Assembly: GCF_028128765.1 (NCBI RefSeq)
Contig: NZ_LBJG01000012.1
Location: forward strand, 29,523 to 93,522
Origin: Bradyrhizobium sp. CCBAU 51627
GTDB lineage: Bacteria; Pseudomonadota; Alphaproteobacteria; Rhizobiales; Xanthobacteraceae
Length of the DNA stretch: 64,000 nucleotides
Direction of reading: 5' to 3'
Positions 27,810 to 36,659 of the stretch are shown piece after piece (position 1 is the stretch's first letter; each line of letters opens with the position of its first letter). The notes under the pieces are model-generated. The model did not search any database, was not told where the DNA came from, and was given only the letters and a program-made list of their open reading frames with translations. The translations under genes were made by a program, and so were the position numbers.

Positions 27810-29408
27810 TCAGTCCTTCAATCGCACGGCCGGCAGCAGGCGGGTGTGGTCCTCGCCGCGCACCGCCTCGAGCTCGTCCGGCTCGAGGCCGAGCGCCTTC
27901 AGGATGGTGGGAGCGACCTGCCGGTTCGCCACGCGCTCGTGAACGAGCGTCGGCGCGAGTTTGGGATTGGAGACGACGAGCAGGACGTGCGTGTCGTCCT
28001 CGGCGAAACCGCCATGTTCCGCGATTTTCTTCTTGCTCTTGCTGTAGATCGTGCCGGGGATCGGCTGGATGATGATGTCCGGCGTACGGCCGGCTGCCGG
28101 ATCGCCGAACTGGTCGACGAGCTGCTCGCCGGCATAGATCTTCTCGATGTGAGCCTGGTTGGCGCCCTTGCGGTCGGCCTCGAGAAGCGCGACGGCCTTC
28201 TCGGCGTCATCCTGGTTTTTGAGCCAGATCAGCGCAACGTCGTCGGCGGTCTCCTGCGCCAGCGCGACGCCGCCATTCGTCAGCAAGTCGGCCGGATCGG
28301 TCACGTCGGCGCGCGCGCCGCCGCCCAGCTTCGGATTGGTGCTGCCGGTCAGCATGTGGAGCTTGTTCACGTCGATCGGCGACTGACCGTGCTTGGCGCC
28401 GACGATGACCAGCGTGTCACGGGCGAGGTGCTGGTCCGCCAGCGCATCCAGCATCTGGCCGAGTGAGGCATCGACGAAGTCGAGCGACGCCTGGAGTTGC
28501 GGGCTCGGCGTTCCGGCTGCATCCAGATATCCGTCGGCGGTGACTTTCTGGCCGACGCTGACGGCCTGGAAGTTCATGCCGAAGATCGCGGGAACGCCGG
28601 CCCTGGTCTTGCCGGTGTGATCAAAGCCCTTGATCCAGTTGAGCACGGCGGTGACCTTGAGCTGGTCATAGCTGCGCGTGAAGCTCGGGTCGATGGTCCA
28701 GTCGGCGCCGGGCTGTCCCGGTACCGTGGTCGAATTGATCTCGGGCGCATAGAGCTCATCGAGTCCCTTGCCGGAGGGACCGCTGATGATCTCGTAGGCT
28801 GGGTGCTTGTCCGACCAGGCGGTGCGCCGACCCGCCTCGTGGATCACTTCCATGATGGTATTGAGCCTCTGGAATTGGTGCGGATAGACCGGCTCGCATT
28901 TGCCGTTCTTCAGGCGCATGGGCAGATGCGCTGGATTGATGTGATCGGACCCGGCGGCGCCACCGCCGTCGAGCTTGGTCAGGTCGTAGTCGATCGATTC
29001 ATCGAAGAGCGTCTCGGTTCCGGGGCTGCCTTGGCAGTTGCTACCGGGCGCGAACAGCGTGCGATCGTAGGAATCGTCATAGAACACGCCATGCGTCTTC
29101 GGCGTGCCGCCGGTCATGAACGCGAGGAGGCCCGGGAAGGAATCTGAGGGCCGGGAGGTGTGCGCATCGGCGAAATGTACGCCATGCGCGAGAAGCCTTG
29201 CGAAGCTCGACGACGGATGGGAACTGACATAGCGCTGCAAATCGACCTCATGCATGCCGTCGACACTGATCAACAGCACATGTTTGACGTCGCCCTTGTC
29301 CTTGTCCCTGTCGTCCGCATGCGCGAACGAGGGAGCCAGCAGCGAAAGACCAAGCGTCGAGGCAAAAGCGATAGCGACGGCCGTGCGCGGCCGCTTTTCG
29401 ATCGTCAT
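27810..29408 (-). CDS. Exported alkaline-phosphatase-superfamily protein (phosphodiesterase/pyrophosphatase-like)
   Basis: A 532-residue exported hydrolase. Residues 1-31 are a signal peptide (AFASTLGLSLLAPSFAHADD). The fold's first metal site is VLLISVDGMHEVDL near residue 45. The nucleophile loop is probably SRPSDSFPGLLAFMTGG, with Ser in place of the usual Thr, as in some nucleotide pyrophosphatase-type members. Later metal ligands lie in VIVGAKHGQSPID and AEHGGFAEDDTHVLL. Substrate is unknown. The gene is about 200 bases downstream of the DUF1501 gene on the same strand. Fold is secure, reaction is not. Confidence 0.82.
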   Translation of the reverse strand: MTIEKRPRTAVAIAFASTLGLSLLAPSFAHADDRDKDKGDVKHVLLISVDGMHEVDLQRYVSSHPSSSFARLLAHGVHFADAHTSRPSDSFPGLLAFMTGGTPKTHGVFYDDSYDRTLFAPGSNCQGSPGTETLFDESIDYDLTKLDGGGAAGSDHINPAHLPMRLKNGKCEPVYPHQFQRLNTIMEVIHEAGRRTAWSDKHPAYEIISGPSGKGLDELYAPEINSTTVPGQPGADWTIDPSFTRSYDQLKVTAVLNWIKGFDHTGKTRAGVPAIFGMNFQAVSVGQKVTADGYLDAAGTPSPQLQASLDFVDASLGQMLDALADQHLARDTLVIVGAKHGQSPIDVNKLHMLTGSTNPKLGGGARADVTDPADLLTNGGVALAQETADDVALIWLKNQDDAEKAVALLEADRKGANQAHIEKIYAGEQLVDQFGDPAAGRTPDIIIQPIPGTIYSKSKKKIAEHGGFAEDDTHVLLVVSNPKLAPTLVHERVANRQVAPTILKALGLEPDELEAVRGEDHTRLLPAVRLKD

Positions 29409-29609
29409 TGTTGAGCTCCCCAGTGATGTCTGTTGCCGATTGACGTGCAGGCGTGGGACTCCGCGCAGCGGAGAGCCTGCGCTCTCGCCGTGGGCGTCAA
29501 CTCCTGCGTCAAATTGTAGCGCTGGGAAAACTAGGTAGCTGCGATGACCGTTGGATGACGTCGTGACCGTGCGGCACGCGAAAATTTTTCTGTGCGCGGG
29601 GTCGTCAAC

Positions 29610-30803
29610 TCAAACTACCGCCAGGTTGGTCGGGTGTACGCCCGTGAAGATGCGCTGGAGGTTCTCGTTACCGAGGCCGAAGACGTGGCCGAACAGGTCG
29701 GCAAACAGCGCGCGATAGTCGGTGAGCACAGGATAGTCGCGGTTCTGGAACAGGTGCGGTTGCTCGACCTTGACCTGTTCGCCCAGGATACGGCCGCCAT
29801 TGATGCCGCCGCCGAGCACCCAATAGACGCTGCCATGACCGTGATCGGTGCCGCGGTCGCCGTTCTCGCGGAAGGTGCGGCCGAATTCCGAGATCACCAC
29901 CACCACCGTGTCGCGCCAGGCTGCCGGCCCGACTTCCTCGGAGAAGCCGACCAGGGCGCGACCGAGCTCACCAAGCCGGTCGGCGAGATAACCGTTGGCG
30001 GCGCCCTGGTTGACATGCGTGTCCCAGCCGCCGACGTCGACGAAACCAAGATTGAATTGCTCGCGCATCAGGCGGCCGATACGCCGTGCCGACAATTCGA
30101 AGCCGCGCGGCGAGACGGCGCCGCGATTGGCGGCCTTCATCTCCTCTGAGACCGAACGGTAAACGTCGTCGCGGACCCGAAAGCCCTCAGAGACCGAGGA
30201 GGCGAGACCGGACCGCGCGTACATCTTCTTGATCAGATCAGCCTGGCGGTCGTCGACGCCGGGCTTTGCGACATTGTTGATGCCGGTGTTCGGCACCTGC
30301 GATTTGCCGCGGAAGATCAGCGGAAGCTGATCGGTGAAGGCGATCGGCTTGGCGCGCGTCAGCTCAGTGGCGAGCCGGCTCATGAAGCCCGAGCGATAGT
30401 CGCGCGAGCCGCCGGCGGACTGGCCGAGCTCGATCGTGTCCTGGGTTTCGAAATGGCTCCTTGTCAGATCGTCGCTGGTGCCGGCGAAGGGAATGAAGGC
30501 GATCTCGCGCTTGGCCCAGAGCGGATAGATGCTGTCGCGCAAGGCCGGATGCAGACCCCAATCGGCGTCGAGCGCAAGCGCGGCATTGGGATTGCCGACA
30601 TCCGGCTTGGCGATGGCGAGCGTCGGCCGCGATGCGCGGTAGAAATCGCTCGAGACCGGTACGACGACATTCGCCGCATCATAGGCACCGCGCAAGAACA
30701 CGACCAGCATGCGGGCATCGGTCGCCGGCGCAGCCCAGACACGGCCCGCCACCGTGAGCGGAGCAAGGGCAGCAAAAGTCTTGATCAGCTCGCGACGGTT
30801 CAT
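29610..30803 (-). CDS. DUF1501 exported protein
   Basis: A 397-residue protein with a Tat-like N-terminus (MNRRELIKTFAALAPLTVAGRVWAAP). A DUF1501 domain related to sulfatases/alkaline phosphatases covers the rest: LVVFLRGAYDAANVVVP, GTSDDLTRSHFETQD, VVVISEFGRTFRENGDRGTDHGHGS (given in parts) and LGGGINGGRILG. The FGRT and DHGHG motifs are family hallmarks. It starts 15 bases after the DUF1800 stop, with GGAG before the ATG. DUF1800-DUF1501 pairs are widespread and usually co-transcribed; their biochemical role is still not established to my knowledge. Confidence 0.9.
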   Translation of the reverse strand: MNRRELIKTFAALAPLTVAGRVWAAPATDARMLVVFLRGAYDAANVVVPVSSDFYRASRPTLAIAKPDVGNPNAALALDADWGLHPALRDSIYPLWAKREIAFIPFAGTSDDLTRSHFETQDTIELGQSAGGSRDYRSGFMSRLATELTRAKPIAFTDQLPLIFRGKSQVPNTGINNVAKPGVDDRQADLIKKMYARSGLASSVSEGFRVRDDVYRSVSEEMKAANRGAVSPRGFELSARRIGRLMREQFNLGFVDVGGWDTHVNQGAANGYLADRLGELGRALVGFSEEVGPAAWRDTVVVVISEFGRTFRENGDRGTDHGHGSVYWVLGGGINGGRILGEQVKVEQPHLFQNRDYPVLTDYRALFADLFGHVFGLGNENLQRIFTGVHPTNLAVV

Positions 30804-30818
30804 GGCGATCTCCGTGGC

Positions 30819-32366
30819 TCAGTGCATGAATTCCGGTGACGACAGGAAAAGCGTATTCCAGTCCTGAGGTGAGATTGCCCTGTCGAGCGATGCCAGCGTC
30901 GCCGGGCCGAGGGTCTTGCGAAGGCCGTTGAAGTACAGCGCGTTCTGGAGCAGCGGGAAGGCGGGCTGCTCGATCGGGTTGGGGCCGTCGGATTTGAACA
31001 AACCGGACGAGCCGGATCCGATCTGACGCGCGATCTCGAAGCGAACCATCATCTGTCCAGGGCCGTTCCACGCCGCCGAGGTCAGCGCATAGCCGTCCGG
31101 CGTCTCATGGTTGAACAGGCCTTCGCCGAGGCGATTGATCCAGCCCTGGATCGGTGCGGTGTTCAGAATCACCCTGTCGTCATAGGCGAGGCGAACTGCT
31201 GACAGCACGTATTGCACGGGATCTTTGAAGCGCGTGCCGGGCTTCAGTGCAGCCTCGAATTCGGGTGAATGGATCATGGTGGCGAGAACGGAGGCAATGT
31301 CGCCGTCGGTGGACTTGAAGGTCTGGGCCATCCGCTGCACCAGCGCTTCCGGCGGATTGTCCGAAACGAAGTAGGTCGCGATCTTGCGCGACAGATGGCT
31401 GGCGGTTGCGGGATGATGGACCAGGATGTCGATGGCTTCATCGACCTCGGCGAGCCCGCGTCCCCTGATAGTGTGGCCGAGAAATGTCTTGTCGCTGTAG
31501 TCGTGGCGGGACGGATTGAATTCGAAAGCGCCCTCGCGCACGAGCTGGGGCTGCAATTCCGGCCTGAGTTTCGGGTCCTCCGACTTGGTGTCGATGCCGA
31601 CCCCGGTGAGGATCTTCGCCAGCGACTCGACGTCGGCCTGCGTGTAGCCGGAGCCGACACCCATGGTGTGCAGCTCCATGATCTCGCGGGCGTAGTTTTC
31701 GTTCAGGTGGCCGGCCGCGTTGTCGGCATTGTCGAGATAGCGCAGCATCGCGGGGTGACGCACGGTCGCCGCGAGCAGGTCGCGAAACTTGCCGAGCGAG
31801 TTGGGGCGGATGGCATGATCGACATAGTCGCCGACCAGCACGCGCAGATTCGACTTGTACTGGTGGACATTGAAGTGATTGAACCAGAACCAGACCATGC
31901 GCTCGCGCAACTGGTCGGGCGCGTAGAGCGCGTGCAGGATGGTGCGCGCCGCGGCCTGCTTGGCGCGATCGTTCATCGCCTGCTGAAACACCTGCTGCGC
32001 CGCCTTTTTCTGGTCGGGATCGGCGACCTGACTGGCACTCTTGGATTGCTGTTCGAAGGCGACCGCAATGTCGAACGGGAAGCGGTGCACGTCGGGCATC
32101 GCTTCGATCTGCACCTTGGCCGCGTCGGGCAATGCCGGATTGCCGGCCGGATGCAACTGCTCCTGGAGCCAGCGCTCGGCACCGATGCCGTGCATGTGCG
32201 TGGCACTCGAGGTGCTCACGCCAAAAGTCAATCGATCGAGCAAAGCGAGATCATGCGTATTGAGGTCGTCGGCACGGGCGATGTTTGGCACCATCCCAAC
32301 GGAGAGCGCCACGAGCGTCGCCAGACGCGACCAACGCAGCCGACGATATGCGATTCTGCTATCCAC
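30819..32366 (-). CDS. DUF1800 exported protein
   Basis: A 515-residue protein with a signal peptide (LRWSRLATLVALSVGMVPNIARADD). DUF1800 features include LLDRLTFGVSTSSATHM near the mature N-terminus, MVWFWFNHFNVH, YLDNADNAAGHLNENYAREIMELHTMG (in parts) and FLGHTIRGRGL. The start shown is a GTG; the signal peptide supports it. It is the first gene of a DUF1800-DUF1501 operon. Members are large helical proteins, found beside DUF1501 proteins in many phyla. Function is unknown. Confidence 0.88.
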   Translation of the reverse strand: MDSRIAYRRLRWSRLATLVALSVGMVPNIARADDLNTHDLALLDRLTFGVSTSSATHMHGIGAERWLQEQLHPAGNPALPDAAKVQIEAMPDVHRFPFDIAVAFEQQSKSASQVADPDQKKAAQQVFQQAMNDRAKQAAARTILHALYAPDQLRERMVWFWFNHFNVHQYKSNLRVLVGDYVDHAIRPNSLGKFRDLLAATVRHPAMLRYLDNADNAAGHLNENYAREIMELHTMGVGSGYTQADVESLAKILTGVGIDTKSEDPKLRPELQPQLVREGAFEFNPSRHDYSDKTFLGHTIRGRGLAEVDEAIDILVHHPATASHLSRKIATYFVSDNPPEALVQRMAQTFKSTDGDIASVLATMIHSPEFEAALKPGTRFKDPVQYVLSAVRLAYDDRVILNTAPIQGWINRLGEGLFNHETPDGYALTSAAWNGPGQMMVRFEIARQIGSGSSGLFKSDGPNPIEQPAFPLLQNALYFNGLRKTLGPATLASLDRAISPQDWNTLFLSSPEFMH

Positions 32367-32517
32367 GATCGATTCCGGCGGGCTCGAGGACGCCCACGTC
32401 CCATCAGGCGTGTGTCATCATGCGCCGGTCGGCTGAACCTGCCCTGAATAGAATGGAATCAATTGACGGCAGCGCCATCAAATTCCAGCGAGGGGCAACG
32501 GGTTCCCGTGCCGTCGG

Positions 32518-34470
32518 TTATTGCTGCGCGCCCGGCAGCAGCGGAGCCAACAGTCCGCGCGTGACGCTTGGCGGCACGGCATCCAGGCCAAGCACGGCGC
32601 TTGCAGCAGGCAGCGTCGCATCCGCCATTGCGGCGTGTCCTTCGGCGCTGGGATGCACGGCACCGCCATAAACGGCCGAGAGCACGCCCCAGGTCGCGTC
32701 GTGGATGTCGGTCGGCTGGCTCGCCGCCGGCAGGCCTTGCGGATAGGTCATCGCCGCGAAATAGCTGTCATTGGCGTCGCGAATCCAGCGTGCGCGCGGC
32801 AGATAGGCGCGGTACTCGGAGGCGCCGCGGCCGCACAGCATCGGCTGGCTTGCCGCGCTGACGATATCGGGGTTGAAGCTCTGGCCATTCTCGGCAAAGC
32901 AGGTGCGATCGAATTCGGGATCGCTGCCCGCATGGGCGCAAAAGCCATGATCGGCAAACGCCGCCTGATGCGCGTCAACAAAGGTCATGCGGTCGGCCTC
33001 GGGATCGCGGCACAGCGCGCCGCGCGTGCAGGTGGCGAGCCCCTTCAGCTGGGGCAGGAATTCCGTGTCGACGAAGGTCGAGACGCGGGCGAGCCGCTGC
33101 GGATCGGCATTGAAGGCGGGATGGATGTCGAAGCCGGCGCGGCCGCCGCGGCAGGGCACGCCGCCGTCGGCCAGCGCGGGATTGGCGTAGGAGACGTAGA
33201 CGACGTGCGAGAGATCGCCGCCGACCAGTGGCTTCAGCGCCTCGCGCAGCTTGACGAAATTCTGCGGCAGTTCGCGTTGTAGCGCGTCACGGGAATCATC
33301 GACGCTTGCCATCACGCCCGAGCGACGGAATAGCGCACGCTCGGTCGCGGTGTCGACGATGACGTCGGCGACGAGGCCGGAGAAGTAGACGTCGTTGGCG
33401 CCGATCGAGAGCAGCACGAGATCGAGATTGCGGTCTGGCTGGCGCTTCTTCGCCGCGGTGAGCGCCTCACGCAGTTCGGCGATCTGCGCGTTCACGCTGG
33501 TGTTGCAGACGCCGGACTTGCCAGGCGGGCATTCGCGGGCGCGCTGCGAACCGAGCAGCCCGTCGCCGATGCTAGCACCGGTGCAGGCCAGCGGCAGATA
33601 GGTGACGGCGATATGGGTGTAGCGCACCGCGAGCGCGAGCGCGGTGCGGGTCTGGTAGCTGTAGAGCGAACGATGACACGGCGAGTTGAACCAGACCGCG
33701 CTGTAATGCTGCCAGTTGGCGAGCGTGTCCGGGGCCTCGCACGCGCGGCCGCCTTTGAAGCCGGCGCGGCTCGGCCGGTAATACTGTGCGCCGGCGGTGC
33801 CGAGATAGGAGCGGAAGCAAAAACCTTCGTCGGACAGCGCCAGCGGCCGGTCCGGATTGCCTTCGCCGGAGGCGATGCTGTCGCCAAGTCCGGCGATGAA
33901 GATGTCGCGGACCTGGATCTCGGTCTGGATCCGCTGGCTCGGATCGGAGCCGGAGGAGACGTCGACGGTCGCCACCGTCTGCTTGCCGTAGCGCACCCGC
34001 AGATTGACCGGCTCGGCGCAGTCGAAGGTCGAGGTCTGCGGTCCGTCGCCGTCGTCGAACGACCAGGCGCAGGTGGCACCGACCGGCACTGCGCCGGTCA
34101 GGCGCACGGTGATGGCGTGGTCGATCGGGGTGATGTAGTTCTCTTTGACGTTATCACGAGTGCAGGGCTGGTTGACCCGACCCTGGAGGTCGATGCACAG
34201 CCGGTTGACCATATTGCGAGCCCAGCCGCGGCCCTCGCTCTGGAGTTCCAGCGACTGTTCGGCTGCGAGAATGCTGCGGTTACGCGCACTCTCCACATGC
34301 AGCAGGAAGTCGCGCTCTTCCCGGAACAGGCGAAAGCGGTTGCGGACCTCCCAATTGATCTGCATGGCGCCGGCATCCTGGGCGGCTGCGGGCTGAAGCG
34401 GCAAAACCGAGAGCAGCCCGGCCAGCAGCAGGGCGCCCACGAGACATCGGCGAAGGGAAACAGGGATCAT
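32518..34470 (-). CDS. Exported SGNH/GDSL-type hydrolase with N-terminal extension
   Basis: A 650-residue exported protein. ATG 34470 gives a signal peptide (SLRRCLVGALLLAGLLSVLP to AAAQDAG). Residues 30-190 form an extra N-terminal region with an Ig/PKD-like piece (CAWSFDDGDGPQTSTFDC). The SGNH esterase domain begins with IAGLGDSIASGEGNP (nucleophile Ser in GDS), has LLSIGANDVYFSG (block III) and ends with a HPSAEGHAAMAD block containing the catalytic His. About ten cysteines suggest disulfides and an extracytoplasmic location. Substrate is likely an ester on lipid, polysaccharide or peptidoglycan. A frame continuing to 34533 lacks a signal peptide at its start. Confidence 0.85.
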   Translation of the reverse strand: MIPVSLRRCLVGALLLAGLLSVLPLQPAAAQDAGAMQINWEVRNRFRLFREERDFLLHVESARNRSILAAEQSLELQSEGRGWARNMVNRLCIDLQGRVNQPCTRDNVKENYITPIDHAITVRLTGAVPVGATCAWSFDDGDGPQTSTFDCAEPVNLRVRYGKQTVATVDVSSGSDPSQRIQTEIQVRDIFIAGLGDSIASGEGNPDRPLALSDEGFCFRSYLGTAGAQYYRPSRAGFKGGRACEAPDTLANWQHYSAVWFNSPCHRSLYSYQTRTALALAVRYTHIAVTYLPLACTGASIGDGLLGSQRARECPPGKSGVCNTSVNAQIAELREALTAAKKRQPDRNLDLVLLSIGANDVYFSGLVADVIVDTATERALFRRSGVMASVDDSRDALQRELPQNFVKLREALKPLVGGDLSHVVYVSYANPALADGGVPCRGGRAGFDIHPAFNADPQRLARVSTFVDTEFLPQLKGLATCTRGALCRDPEADRMTFVDAHQAAFADHGFCAHAGSDPEFDRTCFAENGQSFNPDIVSAASQPMLCGRGASEYRAYLPRARWIRDANDSYFAAMTYPQGLPAASQPTDIHDATWGVLSAVYGGAVHPSAEGHAAMADATLPAASAVLGLDAVPPSVTRGLLAPLLPGAQQ

Positions 34471-34580
34471 GGTCCGCGTCTTCAACGGCAAAGTTGAGGC
34501 AGAAATAAGAGAGCATGGCCCGCCTGCCTGCAACCTTTGTCCGCCGCCCTCACGCGCGGCCGGCGTGATGGCTGGCAGCC

Positions 34581-35663
34581 TTACCGTTTGCTGGCCTGGC
34601 GCAGCGACCGCTCGTGCTCCATCGCAGTCACCTGCTTGGGCAGGTTGGCCTGCGCGCAGGCTTCCGCCAGCCGTCGCCGCTCCTGCCAGGGCTGGACCAC
34701 GTTCATCCAGAGCTCGCGGGTGCCCATGATCGAGATGGCGATGCCGAACGGGATCACGAAGTAGAGAATGCGGAAGACGAGCAGGGTCGCCAGCAGCTGC
34801 TCGCGGCCGAATTCGGGCAGCGCCACCAGCATGGCCGCGTCGAACACGCCGATCGAGCCGGGGGCATGGCTGGCGAAGCCCAGCAGCGTCGCCAGGATGA
34901 ACACAACAGCGAGCGACAGGAAATCGATCGGCGGATCGGCCGGTATCAGCAGGTACATCGCGAAGGCGCAGAAGCCGAGATCGACCACTCCGATCAGAAT
35001 CTGCACCAGCGTCAACGGCGCCGACGGCAATACCACCTTCCAGCCCTTCTGGCCGAGCTCGCGGCGCTTCTCGCCCATGCCGAGCCAGACCAGGTAGGCG
35101 GCGATGGAGGCGAGGCCGCCGAATGCGATCAGCCGGTTAATCGACGAGGGCAGCTGATCCATGTAGGAGGCCGCATCCGGATGGATGGCCATACCGATCG
35201 ACAGCACGAAGATGTTACCAAGCCAGAAAGTCAGGCCCGAAAGGAAGCAGATCTTGGCGACATCGATCGCGTTCAGCCCATAGTCCGAGTAGATGCGGAA
35301 TCTGATCGCTCCACCGGTGAAGACCGTGGCGCCGATGTTGTGGCCGATCGAATAGGACGTGAAGCTCGACAGCGCTGCGATGCGATAAGGCACGTGCTTC
35401 TTGCCGATCGTTCGCAGTGCAAAAAAGTCATAGAAGGTCAGTGTACAGAACGCGAAAAATACGCAGATCGCCGCGAGGCCGATATTGCCCCGGGGGATAT
35501 CGGCCAGCGCGGTGAGGATGGCGTTCCGATCGATCCCGTGGAGGGTCCGCGCGAGTGTGGTCACGGCGAAGGCGATGATCATCACGCTCGCGGCAATGCC
35601 CAGCCGTCGCCAGCCGATCCATCTCTTGAAGCCGCGTTTCAGCGCGGTCAGCAGTCCGTGCAT
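34581..35663 (-). CDS. YbhN/UPF0104 membrane protein (lysylphosphatidylglycerol synthase TM-domain family)
   Basis: A 360-residue integral membrane protein with about eight helices. Family features are the N-terminal short cytosolic arm, then TFYDFFALRTIGKKHVPYR, SFTSYSIGHNIGATVFTGGAIRFRIY (in parts) and the C-terminal FASHAPGSIGVFDAAML. The catalytic soluble aminoacyltransferase domain of MprF is absent, so it is not a lysyl-PG synthase. Members of this flippase-like group are thought to move lipids or lipid-linked sugars; the substrate here is unknown. The C-terminal tail of about 40 residues is Arg/Glu-rich and cytosolic. Confidence 0.85.
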   Translation of the reverse strand: MHGLLTALKRGFKRWIGWRRLGIAASVMIIAFAVTTLARTLHGIDRNAILTALADIPRGNIGLAAICVFFAFCTLTFYDFFALRTIGKKHVPYRIAALSSFTSYSIGHNIGATVFTGGAIRFRIYSDYGLNAIDVAKICFLSGLTFWLGNIFVLSIGMAIHPDAASYMDQLPSSINRLIAFGGLASIAAYLVWLGMGEKRRELGQKGWKVVLPSAPLTLVQILIGVVDLGFCAFAMYLLIPADPPIDFLSLAVVFILATLLGFASHAPGSIGVFDAAMLVALPEFGREQLLATLLVFRILYFVIPFGIAISIMGTRELWMNVVQPWQERRRLAEACAQANLPKQVTAMEHERSLRQASKR

Positions 35664-35972
35664 TCATCCTCCCGGCGGGGGGTAGATCCGATCCGGCCAG
35701 ACATTGGCAGATCGGGTACGATCGTGGCCAAAGGCAGGCGTCGATCGCAAGACATGATACAGCTCATTTAAGGCAAAACCGGCGGCTTGTGCAGCCCTTG
35801 ACAACGATAGGTTCTGCGTTGGACCAGCCGGTCGTGTCATACGCGGTTCATATCGGGCGCGTTAAGCATACGAGTCGCAGTAAGTAGCTCGGGCCGCGCG
35901 TCCGCACATCAACATCATTTCATATCCGGGCCCTGCCGACATTGTTCCAGCTCAAGTCACCTGCGCTGTTTC

Positions 35973-35997
35973 GGAACGTCGATGCCGCGTGTTCGTT
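35973..35997 (+). promoter_or_regulatory. EcfG-type general stress promoter for the DUF892 gene
   Basis: GGAAC (35973-35977), exactly 16 bases, CGTT (35994-35997): a perfect match to the alphaproteobacterial sigma-EcfG consensus GGAAC-N16/17-CGTT. It lies 90 bases before the ATG of the DUF892 gene. The rest of the 424-base region 35664-36087 shows no gene. DUF892 genes being general-stress genes supports it; usage is inferred. Confidence 0.72.
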
Positions 35998-36087
35998 AGG
36001 CCCCATCAGCAATCGAACATGGCGAAACAGGCGGCTTTCGTGCAGGCCGGCGCCGCCGTGTTCCCGAAACCGAAGAGGACCGGAACG

Positions 36088-36594
36088 ATGGGACTGTTCA
36101 CGAAAGACATCAAGACCATGAACGACCTGTTCGTGCATCAGCTTCAGGACATCTACTATGCCGAGCAGCAGCTCACCAAGGCGCTGCCGAAAATGGCAGA
36201 CAAGGCCACCGATCCGCAGCTGAAGCAGGGCTTTTTGACGCACCTCGAGGAAACCAAGCAGCACGTCAAACGGCTTGAAGAAGTGTTCAAGATGCATGGC
36301 GCCCAGGTGAAGGCGGTGGATTGCCCGGCGATCGACGGCATCATCGAGGAGGCCGATGAGACCGCGGGCGACGTCGCGGACAAGGCGGTGCTCGATGCGG
36401 CGCTGATCAACGCGGCGCAGGCTGCGGAGCACTACGAGATCGTCCGCTACGGCAGCCTGATTGCGTGGGCCAAGAAGCTCGGCCGCAGCGACTGCGCCGC
36501 CGTTCTCGCCAAGACGCTCGAGGAAGAGAAGGCGACCGACAAGAAGCTGACGTCGCTGGCCGAGAGCAAGGTGAACCTGCGGGCGGCGAGCTAA
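36088..36594 (+). CDS. Ferritin-like DUF892 protein (YciE/YciF family)
   Basis: A 168-residue all-helical protein of the ferritin-like superfamily. Helix 1 carries DLFVHQLQDIYYAEQQLTKALPKMA, helix 2 LEETKQHVKRLEEVF, and the metal-type residues E and H recur in AAEHYEIVRYGSL and LAKTLEEEKATDKKL. The ATG at 36088 follows AAGAGGAC and gives the standard family N-terminus MGLFTKDIKTMNDLF. YciE/YciF proteins are stress-induced; an EcfG-type promoter upstream agrees. A very strong terminator follows. Metal binding is inferred. Confidence 0.92.
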   Translation: MGLFTKDIKTMNDLFVHQLQDIYYAEQQLTKALPKMADKATDPQLKQGFLTHLEETKQHVKRLEEVFKMHGAQVKAVDCPAIDGIIEEADETAGDVADKAVLDAALINAAQAAEHYEIVRYGSLIAWAKKLGRSDCAAVLAKTLEEEKATDKKLTSLAESKVNLRAAS

Positions 36595-36616
36595 GGGCCA
36601 AGATGGCCTCGGTCCG

Positions 36617-36650
36617 GAGACGCCGCGCAACACGCGCGGCGTCTCTTTTT
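36617..36650 (+). terminator. Rho-independent terminator after the DUF892 gene
   Basis: Perfect 12-base stem GAGACGCCGCGC (36617-36628) and GCGCGGCGTCTC (36634-36645), 5-base loop AACAC, followed directly by TTTTT (36646-36650). It starts 23 bases after the stop. It can also shield the convergent MFS gene. Confidence 0.92.
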
Positions 36651-36659
36651 CGGCTGGAT

